A stretch of DNA of 46,607 nucleotides from Chloroflexota bacterium (GTDB lineage Bacteria; Chloroflexota; Anaerolineae; Anaerolineales; UBA11579), in NCBI GenBank assembly GCA_019456165.1, contig VRUJ01000034.1:1-46607 (forward strand), in the 5' to 3' direction. This document shows positions 1-8,417 of this stretch, in pieces. How positions within the stretch are numbered: position 1 is the first letter of the stretch; each line of letters begins with the position of its first letter. Below the pieces are notes generated by a model that worked only from the letters and a program-made list of their open reading frames with translations, was not told the origin of the DNA and made no database searches. The position numbers were made by a program, and so were the translations under genes.

Positions 1-9
1 CCTCGTATG

Positions 10-44
10 TGGTTTTCGGTAAACCATACTTTACTCGAAAACCA
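10..44. repeat. short inverted repeat
   Basis: Arms TGGTTTTCG (10-18) and CGAAAACCA (36-44) are perfect inverted repeats with a 17-nt loop. There is no T-tract typical of a terminator directly after it. The rest of 1-372 holds no convincing gene; only a repeat fragment at 257-284 is recognisable. Confidence 0.4.
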
Positions 45-256
45 TGCCGTTTTATTCAAACTGTCTGGTAGCTAATTATACATTTATATTGTACACTTTT
101 TTCTAGGGAATAATTTCACAATTGGGGAAAGGGCGGGGATGGGGTTTAAATGCGCCATACCACCTGTCTTCCTCAAAGGGAATAGCGGATGAAGAATCCG
201 AAAAAGACTTGACGCTTTGCCGATACTGGAGAGGCGCGAATGCACGCTGTTATCGT

Positions 257-284
257 GAGACTCTTCGCTGCGCTCAGAGTGACA
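257..284. repeat. REP-like repeat half-copy
   Basis: These 28 bases are the exact reverse complement of 35075-35102. The element contains the core CTCTGAGCGCAGCGAAGAG. Such CTGAGCGCAGCGAAG sequences are dispersed repeats in many genomes. Only one arm is present here, whereas the copy at 35075-35194 has both arms. Confidence 0.7.
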
Positions 285-372
285 CGAGTCTTTGGAGAAC
301 TATGTCGCGGTGGCGGTTGAGATAGATTACCCCTCTATTGTTCCTTATAAACGAAATCTGAACATCTTGGTG

Positions 373-1128
373 TTACGGTAAGATTTCGATGGTGATATAT
401 TCGAAGCGGGCGGCATAGTAATCTGGGTCATCGAAATACGAACTGGTTAAAAACCATAATCCGATTTGCCCGCTTTCATATCCTGGGATGGTAGCTGAAG
501 TAACCCTTTCATTATTAATATAAGCAATGTATGTATCTCCAATTACTTCAATCCGGGATTCATGTGCCCTTTCATCCAAATCAAAACCAGAATCTCCATG
601 ATCAACCAAAGAGCTTGGCAGCAGAGTCCATTCTCTATCTGGATTTAGTATTCCAAATTGAACCCCATCTCTTTCCGGATGGATGATAAAACTAACTCCT
701 CCTACTCCTTCCTGGTAATGCAGAATCATTGCGCCAAAACCCTTATTAGAACCATATCCCTTGAATATTGAAAGCTCAAAAGTCACTGCTATATTTCCCA
801 AATAATTTTCCCGGAGTAGCGAAAAGTGCTCAGTTTTTATATTCTCAAATGGAGCAATCACGGTGTATTTCCCGTTTGCCATTCCTGGCTCGCCGTACTG
901 GATCTCCCATGCTGGGTCTGGGCCAAGTTCAAAGTCATCGGTAAAAGTAGATCCGGTGGAAAGAACCGATTCTTGGGTAGGAGTTTCTGGGGGTGGTATG
1001 GGTGTAGCTGTGTCGCTGACGGGTAGCGGGGTGGTCGTGATCTCCACAACTCTTTCTTCAATAATCGTTGTGGAGGTTGCTCCTCCAGGAATAATCAATG
1101 GAATGACAATAGGTACTTCGCGAGTCAC
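373..1128 (-). CDS. 5'-truncated secreted/sensor domain protein (concanavalin-like fold), hypothetical
   Basis: The product has a Thr/Pro/Glu-rich linker (about residues 1-60, with VTREVPIV-like and TPPP stretches). It is followed by a beta-rich domain of about 185 residues resembling concanavalin A-like/DUF1080-type sandwich domains (FTDDFELGPD start, YIAYINNERV, GQIGLWF near the end). The reading frame stays open without ATG up to about 1206, adding more acidic-proline linker. The GTG at 1128 is therefore probably not the native start and the gene looks 5'-truncated. In this group such linker-plus-sandwich modules often form the extracellular part of membrane kinases; that assignment is inference. 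It lies head to head with a kinase fragment that starts abruptly at the same point. Confidence 0.55.
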   Translation of the reverse strand: MTREVPIVIPLIIPGGATSTTIIEERVVEITTTPLPVSDTATPIPPPETPTQESVLSTGSTFTDDFELGPDPAWEIQYGEPGMANGKYTVIAPFENIKTEHFSLLRENYLGNIAVTFELSIFKGYGSNKGFGAMILHYQEGVGGVSFIIHPERDGVQFGILNPDREWTLLPSSLVDHGDSGFDLDERAHESRIEVIGDTYIAYINNERVTSATIPGYESGQIGLWFLTSSYFDDPDYYAARFEYITIEILP

Positions 1129-1157
1129 TTCCCGATCTTGAGTATCTGGTTGTTCGG

Positions 1158-2965
1158 TTGCATCTGGTGGGTCGTTTTCCTCTATTGGATCACTTGCAGG
1201 GGATGGTTACCACTGGGGAAGTGCCATTTGACGGGGATGTGCTCAGTGTGCTAATGCAGCATGTCAATACCCCGCCAAAAAACCCGATCATGATCAATGC
1301 TGAATTGCCTGAAAAAACGGCCAAAGTGATCTTGAAAGCGCTGGAAAAAGACCCCAATGACCGTTACGATAGTGTGGGTGAAATGGCCAAAGATTTTTGG
1401 AATAGTTTAACAGAAACGATTTCCCATGCTGAAACCATATTGTCTGAACCCAAAGAAATATCCATCCCAAAACATCCTGACGAGCCCAAGTCCAAGAAAG
1501 AGAAGACATCATCGAAACCGGTAAGCGGCAAGATGATTGGTGGGGTTGTTGGTTTTATTGTGATAGCAGTAGCTGCCTTTATGGCTTTTGGTGGTGGATT
1601 TGGCGGGGCGGCGGATGATACGTCAACTCAAACAAATACCCAAGCTTCCACCGAGGTTCAACCGGAGGACGAACCCACTGTAGTCTCCGTCGATACGACC
1701 ACCCCCACCAATACACTAACTTCCACTGGGGGCATCACGGACCCAGACCTTATTGTCGACCCAGTCAGCTTACCTTTACAGCCTGTAGGTATGCCTTTCA
1801 CGGATCCTGTCTTTGGCACGACCCTATTCCGCGTCTCCAATATCTCTGATGATGGCGGATTTGAAACCCAGATCTACAGCCAACTCCAAGTATTCTCTTC
1901 CGATAATCAGTATTTGCTCCTTGACAGCTCTGACGGATTTGTAATCCGCAAGTTGGAAGATCTCAACCTGGTAACTGGCCTTGATACCTATAGTTGGAAT
2001 GATCCTCGCTGGCACCCTGATCAGCCACATGTCATCGTCCACTTCGACAGCAATGAGGACACGACCGTTGCATTGCAATTTACAGACATAGACACGCTAA
2101 CCACCACGACCATTTTTACTTTCCCTGCCGAGTATGAGTATATCAGGGTGAGCCAATCCTTTGACGAATTATCTGAAGATGGGCGTTGGCTGTCTGGGTT
2201 ACTGACGCGAAATGACGGAGTAGCTGTCATCTTTGCCCTGGATATAGATAACCGTAAACTGGGGGCAGAATTACCCATCCCTGATCTCTACGGAAGCGCC
2301 TGCGAACCGGACCCAGAATGGGGAGAGGTTGAACCGGATTGGATTGGAGTCTCGCCGCTGGGCAGGTACTTGGTGGTTCAATGGGCGCGTGATTGGAGCC
2401 CAGATACTTCAACTCCTCGGTGCAGCGGACTGGAAACCTTTGATTTGCAGACTGGCGCATTCATCGGGCGCGTCTCCCCACCCATAATCACGGAGACCTG
2501 GGTGTGGACTCTGACGGCGTTAGCGAGTTCTTTATGACGACAGAGCTCTTCTCACCAGAAGACAACAACCGTCCAGCTATTGCAATGCGTGCCCTGCCGG
2601 GAAGCGATACTGTCAGCCCACCCGTTTATTTGCAGGTTGTGGATTGGGCAGATGAAGATCACATTTCCTGCCAAGGTCCTCAAGGGGTTTGCTTAATCTC
2701 CTGGGGAATTTTTGATGAGATTTATGATTTTCCATTTGAAAACGAACTCTTCTTACTATATACCAATGGATCGGTTTTGCGCTTGACCCACCATCGTTCG
2801 AGCAAATGCGGCTACTGGGCACAGCCACGTGCCAGCATCTCCCGTGACGGTCGGTATGTAATCTTCGCATCTGATTGGGGGCAAGAAACCGGAACAGATA
2901 GCTGCGGGAGTGGCAACGACTTGGGTCTCAGCGATCCATACATCATTGATTTGGGAAGCGAGTAA
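1158..2965 (+). pseudogene. Ser/Thr protein kinase C-lobe plus TM and beta-propeller, N-truncated and frameshifted
   Basis: From about 1203 the frame encodes the end of a Hanks-type kinase: GEVPFDGD, then ILKALEKDPNDRYDSVGEM, the classic C-lobe tail. It continues into a transmembrane segment (around 1530-1600), a Thr-rich linker and a TolB-like/propeller region. The ATP-binding lobe, catalytic HRD and DFG motifs are absent, so residues before the GEVPF motif are not kinase sequence. At about 2500 the frame ends out of register (stop at 2535-2537) while the homologous reading continues in another frame from 2504 to 2965. Removing one TG from the GTGTGG at 2500 restores E-T-W-V-D-S-D-G. As it stands the locus cannot make an active kinase. 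The lesions could be true decay or assembly errors. Confidence 0.75.
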
Positions 2966-3075
2966 CCACTCGGCAGCAGCAGCTTCACCATTGTTCTTTC
3001 AGATGTGGATGTACTGGATAGGGATATTGGAAGTGCCTGCTGATTAGAAGTTTCAAAATATTTTATTCCAATTTG

Positions 3076-4296
3076 TCAATACTTTTCAAATATGATTACT
3101 GAATTACTTCCACCAAAAGCAAGGGACAAGGACATGCAGATTTCAGGTTTCAGTTCTTCTGATTGGGTAACGAAATAATTTAAGTCGCATTCAGGATCCG
3201 GCTCTTCATAATTCAGCATCGAAGGAACCATGCCGGAGTCAAGCGACATAACACAAGCTATTGCCTCGAAAGAAGCAGAGGCAGCTAAAGTGTGACCTAG
3301 ATTTGGTTTTATTCCATTTATTGGCACTTCATATGCATAAGGACCAAAGGCAGTTTTTATTGCGTGAGTTTCTGTAGGGTCATTACTCCAAGTTCCTGTT
3401 CCGTGCGCGTTTATGTAGTCAACATCTTCTGGTGATATCTTAGCATTTTTGAGTGCCCGGCTGATTGACTTAATCATTCCTTCTGCGTGAGGAAGGGCAA
3501 TATGGGAAGCATCACTTGATGCACCATACCCCTTTATTCTTGCAATTGGTTGAACCCCTCGTTTGATCGCATGTTCTTCTTCTTCTAATATTAGTATTCC
3601 TGCACCCTCTCCAAAGACAGTTCCATCTCGATTTCTACTAAATGGCTTGCATGCCTTTTCGGGGTCACTATTCTTAGTGCTAAGAACGCCAATAGTGCAC
3701 CAAGATTTAAAAATAACTGGAGAAAAGGGGGTGTCAACACCTCCTACTAAGGCAATATCAACCATGCCAGATTTGATTAATTGTGTTGCAAGACCAATTG
3801 CGTGATTTGCCGAAGAACAGGCTGTATCAATAGTTAATGATGGTCCACGGATTTTATGTTTGATTGTGATGTTTGTTGCTGGCGCTGAATTCATCGGTTT
3901 AAGAATTCCAAATGGGCTTACCTTATCCATTATTAACCCTTTTTCAAAGAAGACCTCACTTTCTACAAATCCACCTTGTGAGCATCCAATTAATACTGCC
4001 GTGTTGGTAAGATACTCTGATTCATATAATTTCGCCTGCTCTAACGCTTGTCTTGCTGCCTTTAGAGCCATTAAAGATACTCGACTGGTTCGTTTTACTT
4101 CCTTACGTGTGAAGGACCCTAGCAACCATCGTGAATCGACTTCTGCCCCGATTTTTGTAGACATTGAAGAGGTATCAAGATTGGACAAACGTGTTATTCC
4201 AGATTTACCTAATAGGAGGTTGTTCCAAAAAGTGTTAGTATCATTTCCAATAGAACTAACTACTCCCATACCTGTAACCGTAATTGATCTATCCAT
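3076..4296 (-). CDS. beta-ketoacyl-ACP synthase (FabF/KAS II-like), stand-alone
   Basis: The 406-residue protein is full length for a KAS I/II-type condensing enzyme, which extends acyl chains with malonyl-ACP. The Cys-His-His triad is visible: Cys160 in TIDTACSSANHA, His298 in INAHGTGTWSND and His335 in KPNLGHTLAAS. The C-terminal LAFGGSNS motif is also present. No acyl carrier protein, reductase or malonyltransferase gene adjoins it, unlike housekeeping fab operons. The sequence is richer in A/T than the mre cluster, so it may be an accessory or secondary-lipid ketosynthase in a transferred segment. Start: ATG at 4296, with a weak purine-rich GAGAG upstream. Confidence 0.9.
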   Translation of the reverse strand: MDRSITVTGMGVVSSIGNDTNTFWNNLLLGKSGITRLSNLDTSSMSTKIGAEVDSRWLLGSFTRKEVKRTSRVSLMALKAARQALEQAKLYESEYLTNTAVLIGCSQGGFVESEVFFEKGLIMDKVSPFGILKPMNSAPATNITIKHKIRGPSLTIDTACSSANHAIGLATQLIKSGMVDIALVGGVDTPFSPVIFKSWCTIGVLSTKNSDPEKACKPFSRNRDGTVFGEGAGILILEEEEHAIKRGVQPIARIKGYGASSDASHIALPHAEGMIKSISRALKNAKISPEDVDYINAHGTGTWSNDPTETHAIKTAFGPYAYEVPINGIKPNLGHTLAASASFEAIACVMSLDSGMVPSMLNYEEPDPECDLNYFVTQSEELKPEICMSLSLAFGGSNSVIIFEKY

Positions 4297-4583
4297 AAAA
4301 TACTCTCAAACTAAAAACTACTCAAATGAGGATTATCCTGGAATGAAAGAAACTATATGTCCTCGGACCAATTGGCACATATTGAAACATTCTGCAATGG
4401 AAACTTTCTAGCCAAGATTAGATTATACACCAACAGCTTTTATCTTTTAATCTAATTTCGGTCGAAATGTCTCTACTGTTTTTTTACTTAAAGTGTCTCC
4501 CACGGTCTGAAACGGTAAAGTGATTGCTTTAGGATAGATTCTAATGAATAGCACGAATTTCCCATAGTTGGACATTTAACTAA

Positions 4584-5111
4584 AATCGTGTATTATATTA
4601 TTTAGTTATTAATCAGTTCTTCGCTTCGGACCAGGAAGTAGCCATTAGTACAGCTCCTGAAATTACAATTGATGGAAACGGAATTGATTGGGTAACCTTA
4701 CAAGCATTGTATATAGATCCGCGCGGAGACCAAACGATTGGCTTTCCTGATATATTCGAGGTAAAGGCGTTTAATTATGCCGAGTACTTCTACATATATA
4801 TTTCCGAATATTCTTCAGGAGAATTCGGTGAATATGGCATTGATATTGAGAGTGAATGCTGTTCATCCGTTATTCATTTAGGCGTTTTTCCGAATCAACC
4901 TGAATCGAGTTTTACCTACATTGATGGCGAAAATTTGGGAACAGCGGTTGAGTGGGTAGAAGCTGTATTTGGTGAAATAATTGAAATAAGAATGCCGCTT
5001 GAGGAATTCGATGGATATCCAGTAATTCTCTTCACTATTCAAGTGTGGCAATCCGAAGAATTGGGAGATGAGACTCAAAACATTCAACCATTGGTATTTG
5101 AAGATAAATAG
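4584..5111 (+). pseudogene. 5'-less fragment with CBM9/DOMON-like beta-sandwich
   Basis: The frame is open from a TAA at 4581-4583 to the stop at 5111 but contains no plausible ATG or GTG start with a ribosome binding site; the first usable codon is a TTG at 4707. The translated text reads like the middle and end of a secreted domain: APEITIDGNGIDWV resembles the IDGxxxDW opening of CBM9-type domains, followed by YIDPRGDQ and FEVKAFNYAEYFYIYI. It is probably the surviving C-terminal part of a larger secreted or lipoprotein gene. Function unknown. Confidence 0.45.
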
Positions 5112-5292
5112 AGATTTCATTGCCGGATAGAGGAATACTTGAGCCAGTGGACGCCAATGGGCATGGAATGTCCCAAAAACCAAGCGACGAATGTGGGCTG
5201 AGAATTGTTTGCATAAAAATTTATCATAATCCCTTTTATGTTGGATGGATGCTGAGAAGACGTTTCATAGGGTTTCCCTCCTTGGTGGGGGG

Positions 5293-5341
5293 TTTCAAGG
5301 CCGCGGGAGGTGGGGTCGAACCACCGCTTTCTGTTCCAGAG
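5293..5341 (-). repeat. 49-bp partial tRNA-Gln copy (att-like, distal)
   Basis: Identical to 6535-6583. It contains the anticodon loop 3' part, variable loop, T-arm and acceptor 3' strand but no D-arm or 5' acceptor strand, so it cannot be a functional tRNA. Directly beyond it begin the repeated GTCCA motifs. Confidence 0.8.
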
Positions 5342-5451
5342 TTTTACATCTTTGTGTCTTTTGCGTCCATTGTGTCCAATTGATGCTTTTTCGTCCACAA
5401 TTTCGGGGTTTTGAAGTCTATTACGTCTAATGTTTCCATTATTTCTATAGG

Positions 5452-5471
5452 GGTTGCACCACGGTTGCACC
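5452..5471 (+). repeat. paired GGTTGCACC repeats
   Basis: Two copies of GGTTGCACC start 11 bp apart (5452 and 5463), one helical turn. A third copy sits at 6464-6472 near the opposite boundary. Repeats spaced like this near att sites commonly bind recombination directionality factors or integrase arm domains; no cognate protein is encoded here. Confidence 0.45.
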
Positions 5472-5531
5472 AAAAACTTTAACTGGAAAGCGACTCGAAT
5501 ATGGCACCTAACGGGGATATTTAATATACTT

Positions 5532-6299
5532 TCATTTGCTACTTGCTTTTGCAAGGAATTTTTTTATCTTGGGCAAGACCAGATCACTACGGAAGAAAAG
5601 TTCGAAATGGGAAAGTTCATTAAAATGTGCGAATTCAGCATTGGGTATCAGATCCACAGTTTTTTTCAAAAGAATGTATTCATCACTCTCTTCTGGGAGA
5701 TTGCTCATCAGCACCAAACAGGGAATGTTAATTTCGCTTATGACTGAGTCAACTAGATTAATTATTAATTGATTATCTTTAACAACCCAATCGCTGATTG
5801 CATTTAAGGCTTTCAGATCATTTGATAACCATCTTTCTTTTTGTAATGCAGTCAGGCTATCAATAGAATTTATAAACTCATCAAATGCCCCCAATACTTC
5901 TCGAATTCCTTCTGGATCACCCGATCCTGGAACACCATCCGAAATTATCATTGATAGTAATATATTGGGATAGTATTTTGCTAGTCCGTAGATAATCCAG
6001 CCCCCCATTGAGTGCCCGTAAACATGGCATTTTTTGATAGCCAACTCCTTTAGAACCGCCACGATGTCTTCAACAATTAGTTTAATTGAATATTGATCAG
6101 TATCGTGAGGTTTGTCGCTTTTGCCAAAACCGCGATAGTCAATAAGGATAAGTTTGTAATCTTCTTTCAATTTTGACACATACTCAAAGTCATGCATATC
6201 TTCGACACTACCTGGAAATCCACCTAGCATCAACAATGGTGACCCTTCACCTTCCACTTGATAATAAATATTAATTCCTTGGTTTTGTGCAGATGGCAT
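5532..6299 (-). CDS. alpha/beta hydrolase
   Basis: The 255-residue protein has a typical alpha/beta hydrolase layout: LLMLGGFPGS (oxyanion region), LILIDYRGFGKSDKP, nucleophile elbow YGHSMGG with Ser97, and a late catalytic His in ELSHFELF (His231). The acid is probably one of the Asp/Glu residues around 203-206. No signal peptide is seen, so it is probably cytosolic. The substrate cannot be told. It is the only gene between the two tRNA-Gln-derived repeats and is more A/T-rich than glnS next door, which supports acquisition by transfer. ATG start at 6299, preceded by an AGGAGAAT-like ribosome binding site. Confidence 0.9.
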   Translation of the reverse strand: MPSAQNQGINIYYQVEGEGSPLLMLGGFPGSVEDMHDFEYVSKLKEDYKLILIDYRGFGKSDKPHDTDQYSIKLIVEDIVAVLKELAIKKCHVYGHSMGGWIIYGLAKYYPNILLSMIISDGVPGSGDPEGIREVLGAFDEFINSIDSLTALQKERWLSNDLKALNAISDWVVKDNQLIINLVDSVISEINIPCLVLMSNLPEESDEYILLKKTVDLIPNAEFAHFNELSHFELFFRSDLVLPKIKKFLAKASSK

Positions 6300-6512
6300 C
6301 TATTCTCCTATTATGTATTGCCAGGAAATAATCTGTCTTTCCTTAATAATTACGATCGCTTATTATGATAATCCAGGATGGGATTTTTGTGAAGTCTGGT
6401 TATGATCCCTTAACCGAACGTTGTAGAGGATCATGACGTGCACCCCAATTTATGTACCACCAGGGTTGCACCGGAACATAGCGGTTTATGGGATAGAGTG
6501 CTGTTGTAAGTG

Positions 6513-6537
6513 AAAAACCCCCGCAGCTGGGGGTTTT
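6513..6537 (-). terminator. intrinsic terminator after tRNA-Gln
   Basis: Stem CCCCC/GGGGG (6518-6522 and 6529-6533) with a 6-nt loop. It is flanked by A5 on one side and T4 on the other, so it could end transcription in both directions. It lies immediately 3' of tRNA-Gln on the minus strand, just at the edge of the att-like repeat. Confidence 0.75.
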
Positions 6538-6583
6538 CAAGGCCGCGGGAGGTGGGGTCGAACCACCGCTTTCTGTTCCAGAG
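6535..6583 (-). repeat. 49-bp direct repeat (att-like, tRNA-proximal copy)
   Basis: This copy is part of the intact tRNA-Gln gene and extends 8 bp past its 3' end. It is identical to 5293-5341, lying 1242 bp away in the same orientation. Confidence 0.8.
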
Positions 6584-6613
6584 ACAGACGTCCTACCACT
6601 AGACGATCCCGCA
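6543..6613 (-). tRNA. tRNA-Gln (anticodon CTG)
   Basis: The minus strand folds into a cloverleaf: acceptor GCGGGA with TCCCGC plus a closing T-G pair, D-stem GTC/GAC, anticodon stem TCTGT/ACAGA with loop CTCTGGA (anticodon CTG, reads CAG), a short variable loop, and T-arm GGTGG/CCACC with loop TTCGACC. The discriminator is G. The gene does not encode the full CCA (CC then T follows). It sits 106 bp downstream of glnS, the gene for its charging enzyme. A TTG-anticodon isoacceptor must lie elsewhere. Confidence 0.93.
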
Positions 6614-6719
6614 GTATGGGAGTAATTTTAGCACGCGCTGCTGCATTCGTCTAGATAAAGCTCCCAGGGAGAGGGGAATTTGACTCGAAAGTTGGTTTGG
6701 AAAAAAACCGCTTGACCAA

Positions 6720-8417
6720 TTAGCCCTTTTTTTGTATTTTTGCCCAGGTATCACGCAGAGTCACCGTGCGGTTAAATACCAATTTTTCCGGACTCGAATC
6801 AACCGGATCAATTGCAAAATAACCCTGACGCATGAATTGGAATCTTTCCCCTGGTTTGGCATCCTTTAGGCTGGGTTCCAACAAACAGTCTTCCAAAATT
6901 TCAAGAGAGCTAGGGTTGAGATTAATGGTGAAATCCTGACCTTCTGCAACATCGTAGGGATCTTCTTTGTTGAACAGGTGGTCGTAAAGACGCACTTCGG
7001 CTTGAATTGCGTGTGGAGCAGAGACCCAATGCAGCGTCCCTTTTACTTTGCGTCCATCCGGAGCTTGCCCTCCAATTGAATCTGGGTCGTAAGTACAGCG
7101 AAGTTCTAATACATCACCGCTGTTTTCATCCTTGATGACATCAGTGCATGTGATCAGGCATGCGTTCATCAAGCGCACTTCCCTGCCAGGAGCCAGGCGG
7201 AAGAATTTTTTAACTGGTTCTTCCATAAAATCGTCGCGTTCGATGTACACTTCCCGTGTGAGAGGCACCGTTCGCATCTCGCTTCGTTCCGGGTCGTGGC
7301 GGAAATAATCAACTTCAAATTCTTCTATTTTGTCCTCGGGGAAGTTTTCGATGACAACTTTCAGGGGTCGTAACACTGCCATCACCCGAGGGGTACGTGC
7401 GTTTAGATCTTCACGGATGGTGTGGTCTAACAGGGCGATGTCGATAGTGCTGTTAGCCTTGGCCACTCCAATGCGATCGCAGAAATTTCGTATAGCATCG
7501 GGGGTATAGCCTCGCCTGCGTATCCCCGAGATAGTTGGCATGCGCGGGTCATCCCAGCCTGAAACATGCCCTTCTTCAACCAGGGTGATTAATTTGCGTT
7601 TGCTCAGAACGGTATAGTTAAGATTGAGGCGCGCAAACTCAATTTGCTGGGGGTGATGGATGTCTAATTCGTCTAGGAACCAATCGTACAAGGGGCGGTG
7701 AGCTTCAAACTCTAATGTGCAAATTGAATGGGTGATACCTTCAATTGAGTCCGATTGACCGTGAGCGAAATCATATGTGGGATAAATGCACCATTTATCC
7801 CCGGTGCGATGATGCTCGGCATGCAAGATGCGGTATAACACCGGGTCGCGCAAATTAATATTGGGTGAGGCCATGTCGATCTTTGCGCGTAGAACCCGCG
7901 AGCCTTCCTTGAATTCACCGGCGCGCATGCGCTCGAACAGGTCTAAATTTTCTTCAGCAGAACGCTCCCTGTTGGGGCTGTTTTTTCCTGGAGTTGTCAG
8001 TGAGCCGCGATGAGCGCGGATATCATCGGCGCTGAGATCGTCCACGTAAGCTTTACCTTTTTGGATCAGTTTGATTGCATAATCGTATAGTTCATCGAAA
8101 TAATCTGAAGCAAAATACAAGCGTTCATCCCAATCGAATCCCAGCCATTTGATGTCTTCCTTAATAGATTCAACATATTCAATCTCTTCTTTGGTGGGAT
8201 TCGTATCATCGAAGCGTAGGTTGCACAGGCCGCCGTTATAATCCTGCGCTAAACCAAAATTCAAGCATATTGATTTCGCATGCCCGATGTGCAGGTAGCC
8301 ATTCGGCTCTGGAGGGAAACGCGTGTGCACGCGTCCACCGTGTTTGTTCGACTCTTGGTCAGCATCAACTATGCTGCGGATAAAGTGCTGTGACGTAGTT
8401 TGGTTGGATTCAGACAT
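6720..8417 (-). CDS. glnS: glutaminyl-tRNA synthetase
   Basis: The 565-residue class I synthetase charges tRNA-Gln with glutamine. HIGH is at residues 43-46 within [15 protein letters not shown], and the KMSKS equivalent is VLSKR at about 270-274, as in the GlnRS family. The two C-terminal anticodon-binding beta-barrels are present (ending in [11 protein letters not shown]). The start ATG at 8417 overlaps the gltX stop by 8 bases, so translation is probably coupled. GlnRS reached bacteria by transfer from eukaryotes; its presence together with a conventional GluRS implies direct Gln-tRNA synthesis here. tRNA-Gln follows 106 bp downstream. Confidence 0.97.
   Translation of the reverse strand: MSESNQTTSQHFIRSIVDADQESNKHGGRVHTRFPPEPNGYLHIGHAKSICLNFGLAQDYNGGLCNLRFDDTNPTKEEIEYVESIKEDIKWLGFDWDERLYFASDYFDELYDYAIKLIQKGKAYVDDLSADDIRAHRGSLTTPGKNSPNRERSAEENLDLFERMRAGEFKEGSRVLRAKIDMASPNINLRDPVLYRILHAEHHRTGDKWCIYPTYDFAHGQSDSIEGITHSICTLEFEAHRPLYDWFLDELDIHHPQQIEFARLNLNYTVLSKRKLITLVEEGHVSGWDDPRMPTISGIRRRGYTPDAIRNFCDRIGVAKANSTIDIALLDHTIREDLNARTPRVMAVLRPLKVVIENFPEDKIEEFEVDYFRHDPERSEMRTVPLTREVYIERDDFMEEPVKKFFRLAPGREVRLMNACLITCTDVIKDENSGDVLELRCTYDPDSIGGQAPDGRKVKGTLHWVSAPHAIQAEVRLYDHLFNKEDPYDVAEGQDFTINLNPSSLEILEDCLLEPSLKDAKPGERFQFMRQGYFAIDPVDSSPEKLVFNRTVTLRDTWAKIQKKG

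Larger units (their letters stand above)
5293..6583. mobile_element. putative small genomic island integrated at tRNA-Gln
   Basis: The segment is bounded by identical 49-bp direct repeats (5293-5341 and 6535-6583) that correspond to the 3' half of tRNA-Gln, from the anticodon loop to 8 bp past its end. This is what a tyrosine recombinase leaves when it integrates at a tRNA. The inside carries one alpha/beta hydrolase gene and clusters of short repeats near both ends: three GTCCA at 5365-5397, and GGTTGCACC at 5452, 5463 and 6464. These resemble arm-type or accessory binding sites. No integrase is present, so it is a remnant or a passively mobilised cassette. Inference. Confidence 0.55.

Noticed and set aside
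122..325. Plus-strand frame of 67 codons
   Set aside because: Arg/Cys-rich composition, no ribosome binding site, and it runs through the repeat at 257-284; not a gene.
5117..5554. Several overlapping frames on both strands
   Set aside because: They cross the partial tRNA copy and short repeats, lack start signals, and resemble no protein.
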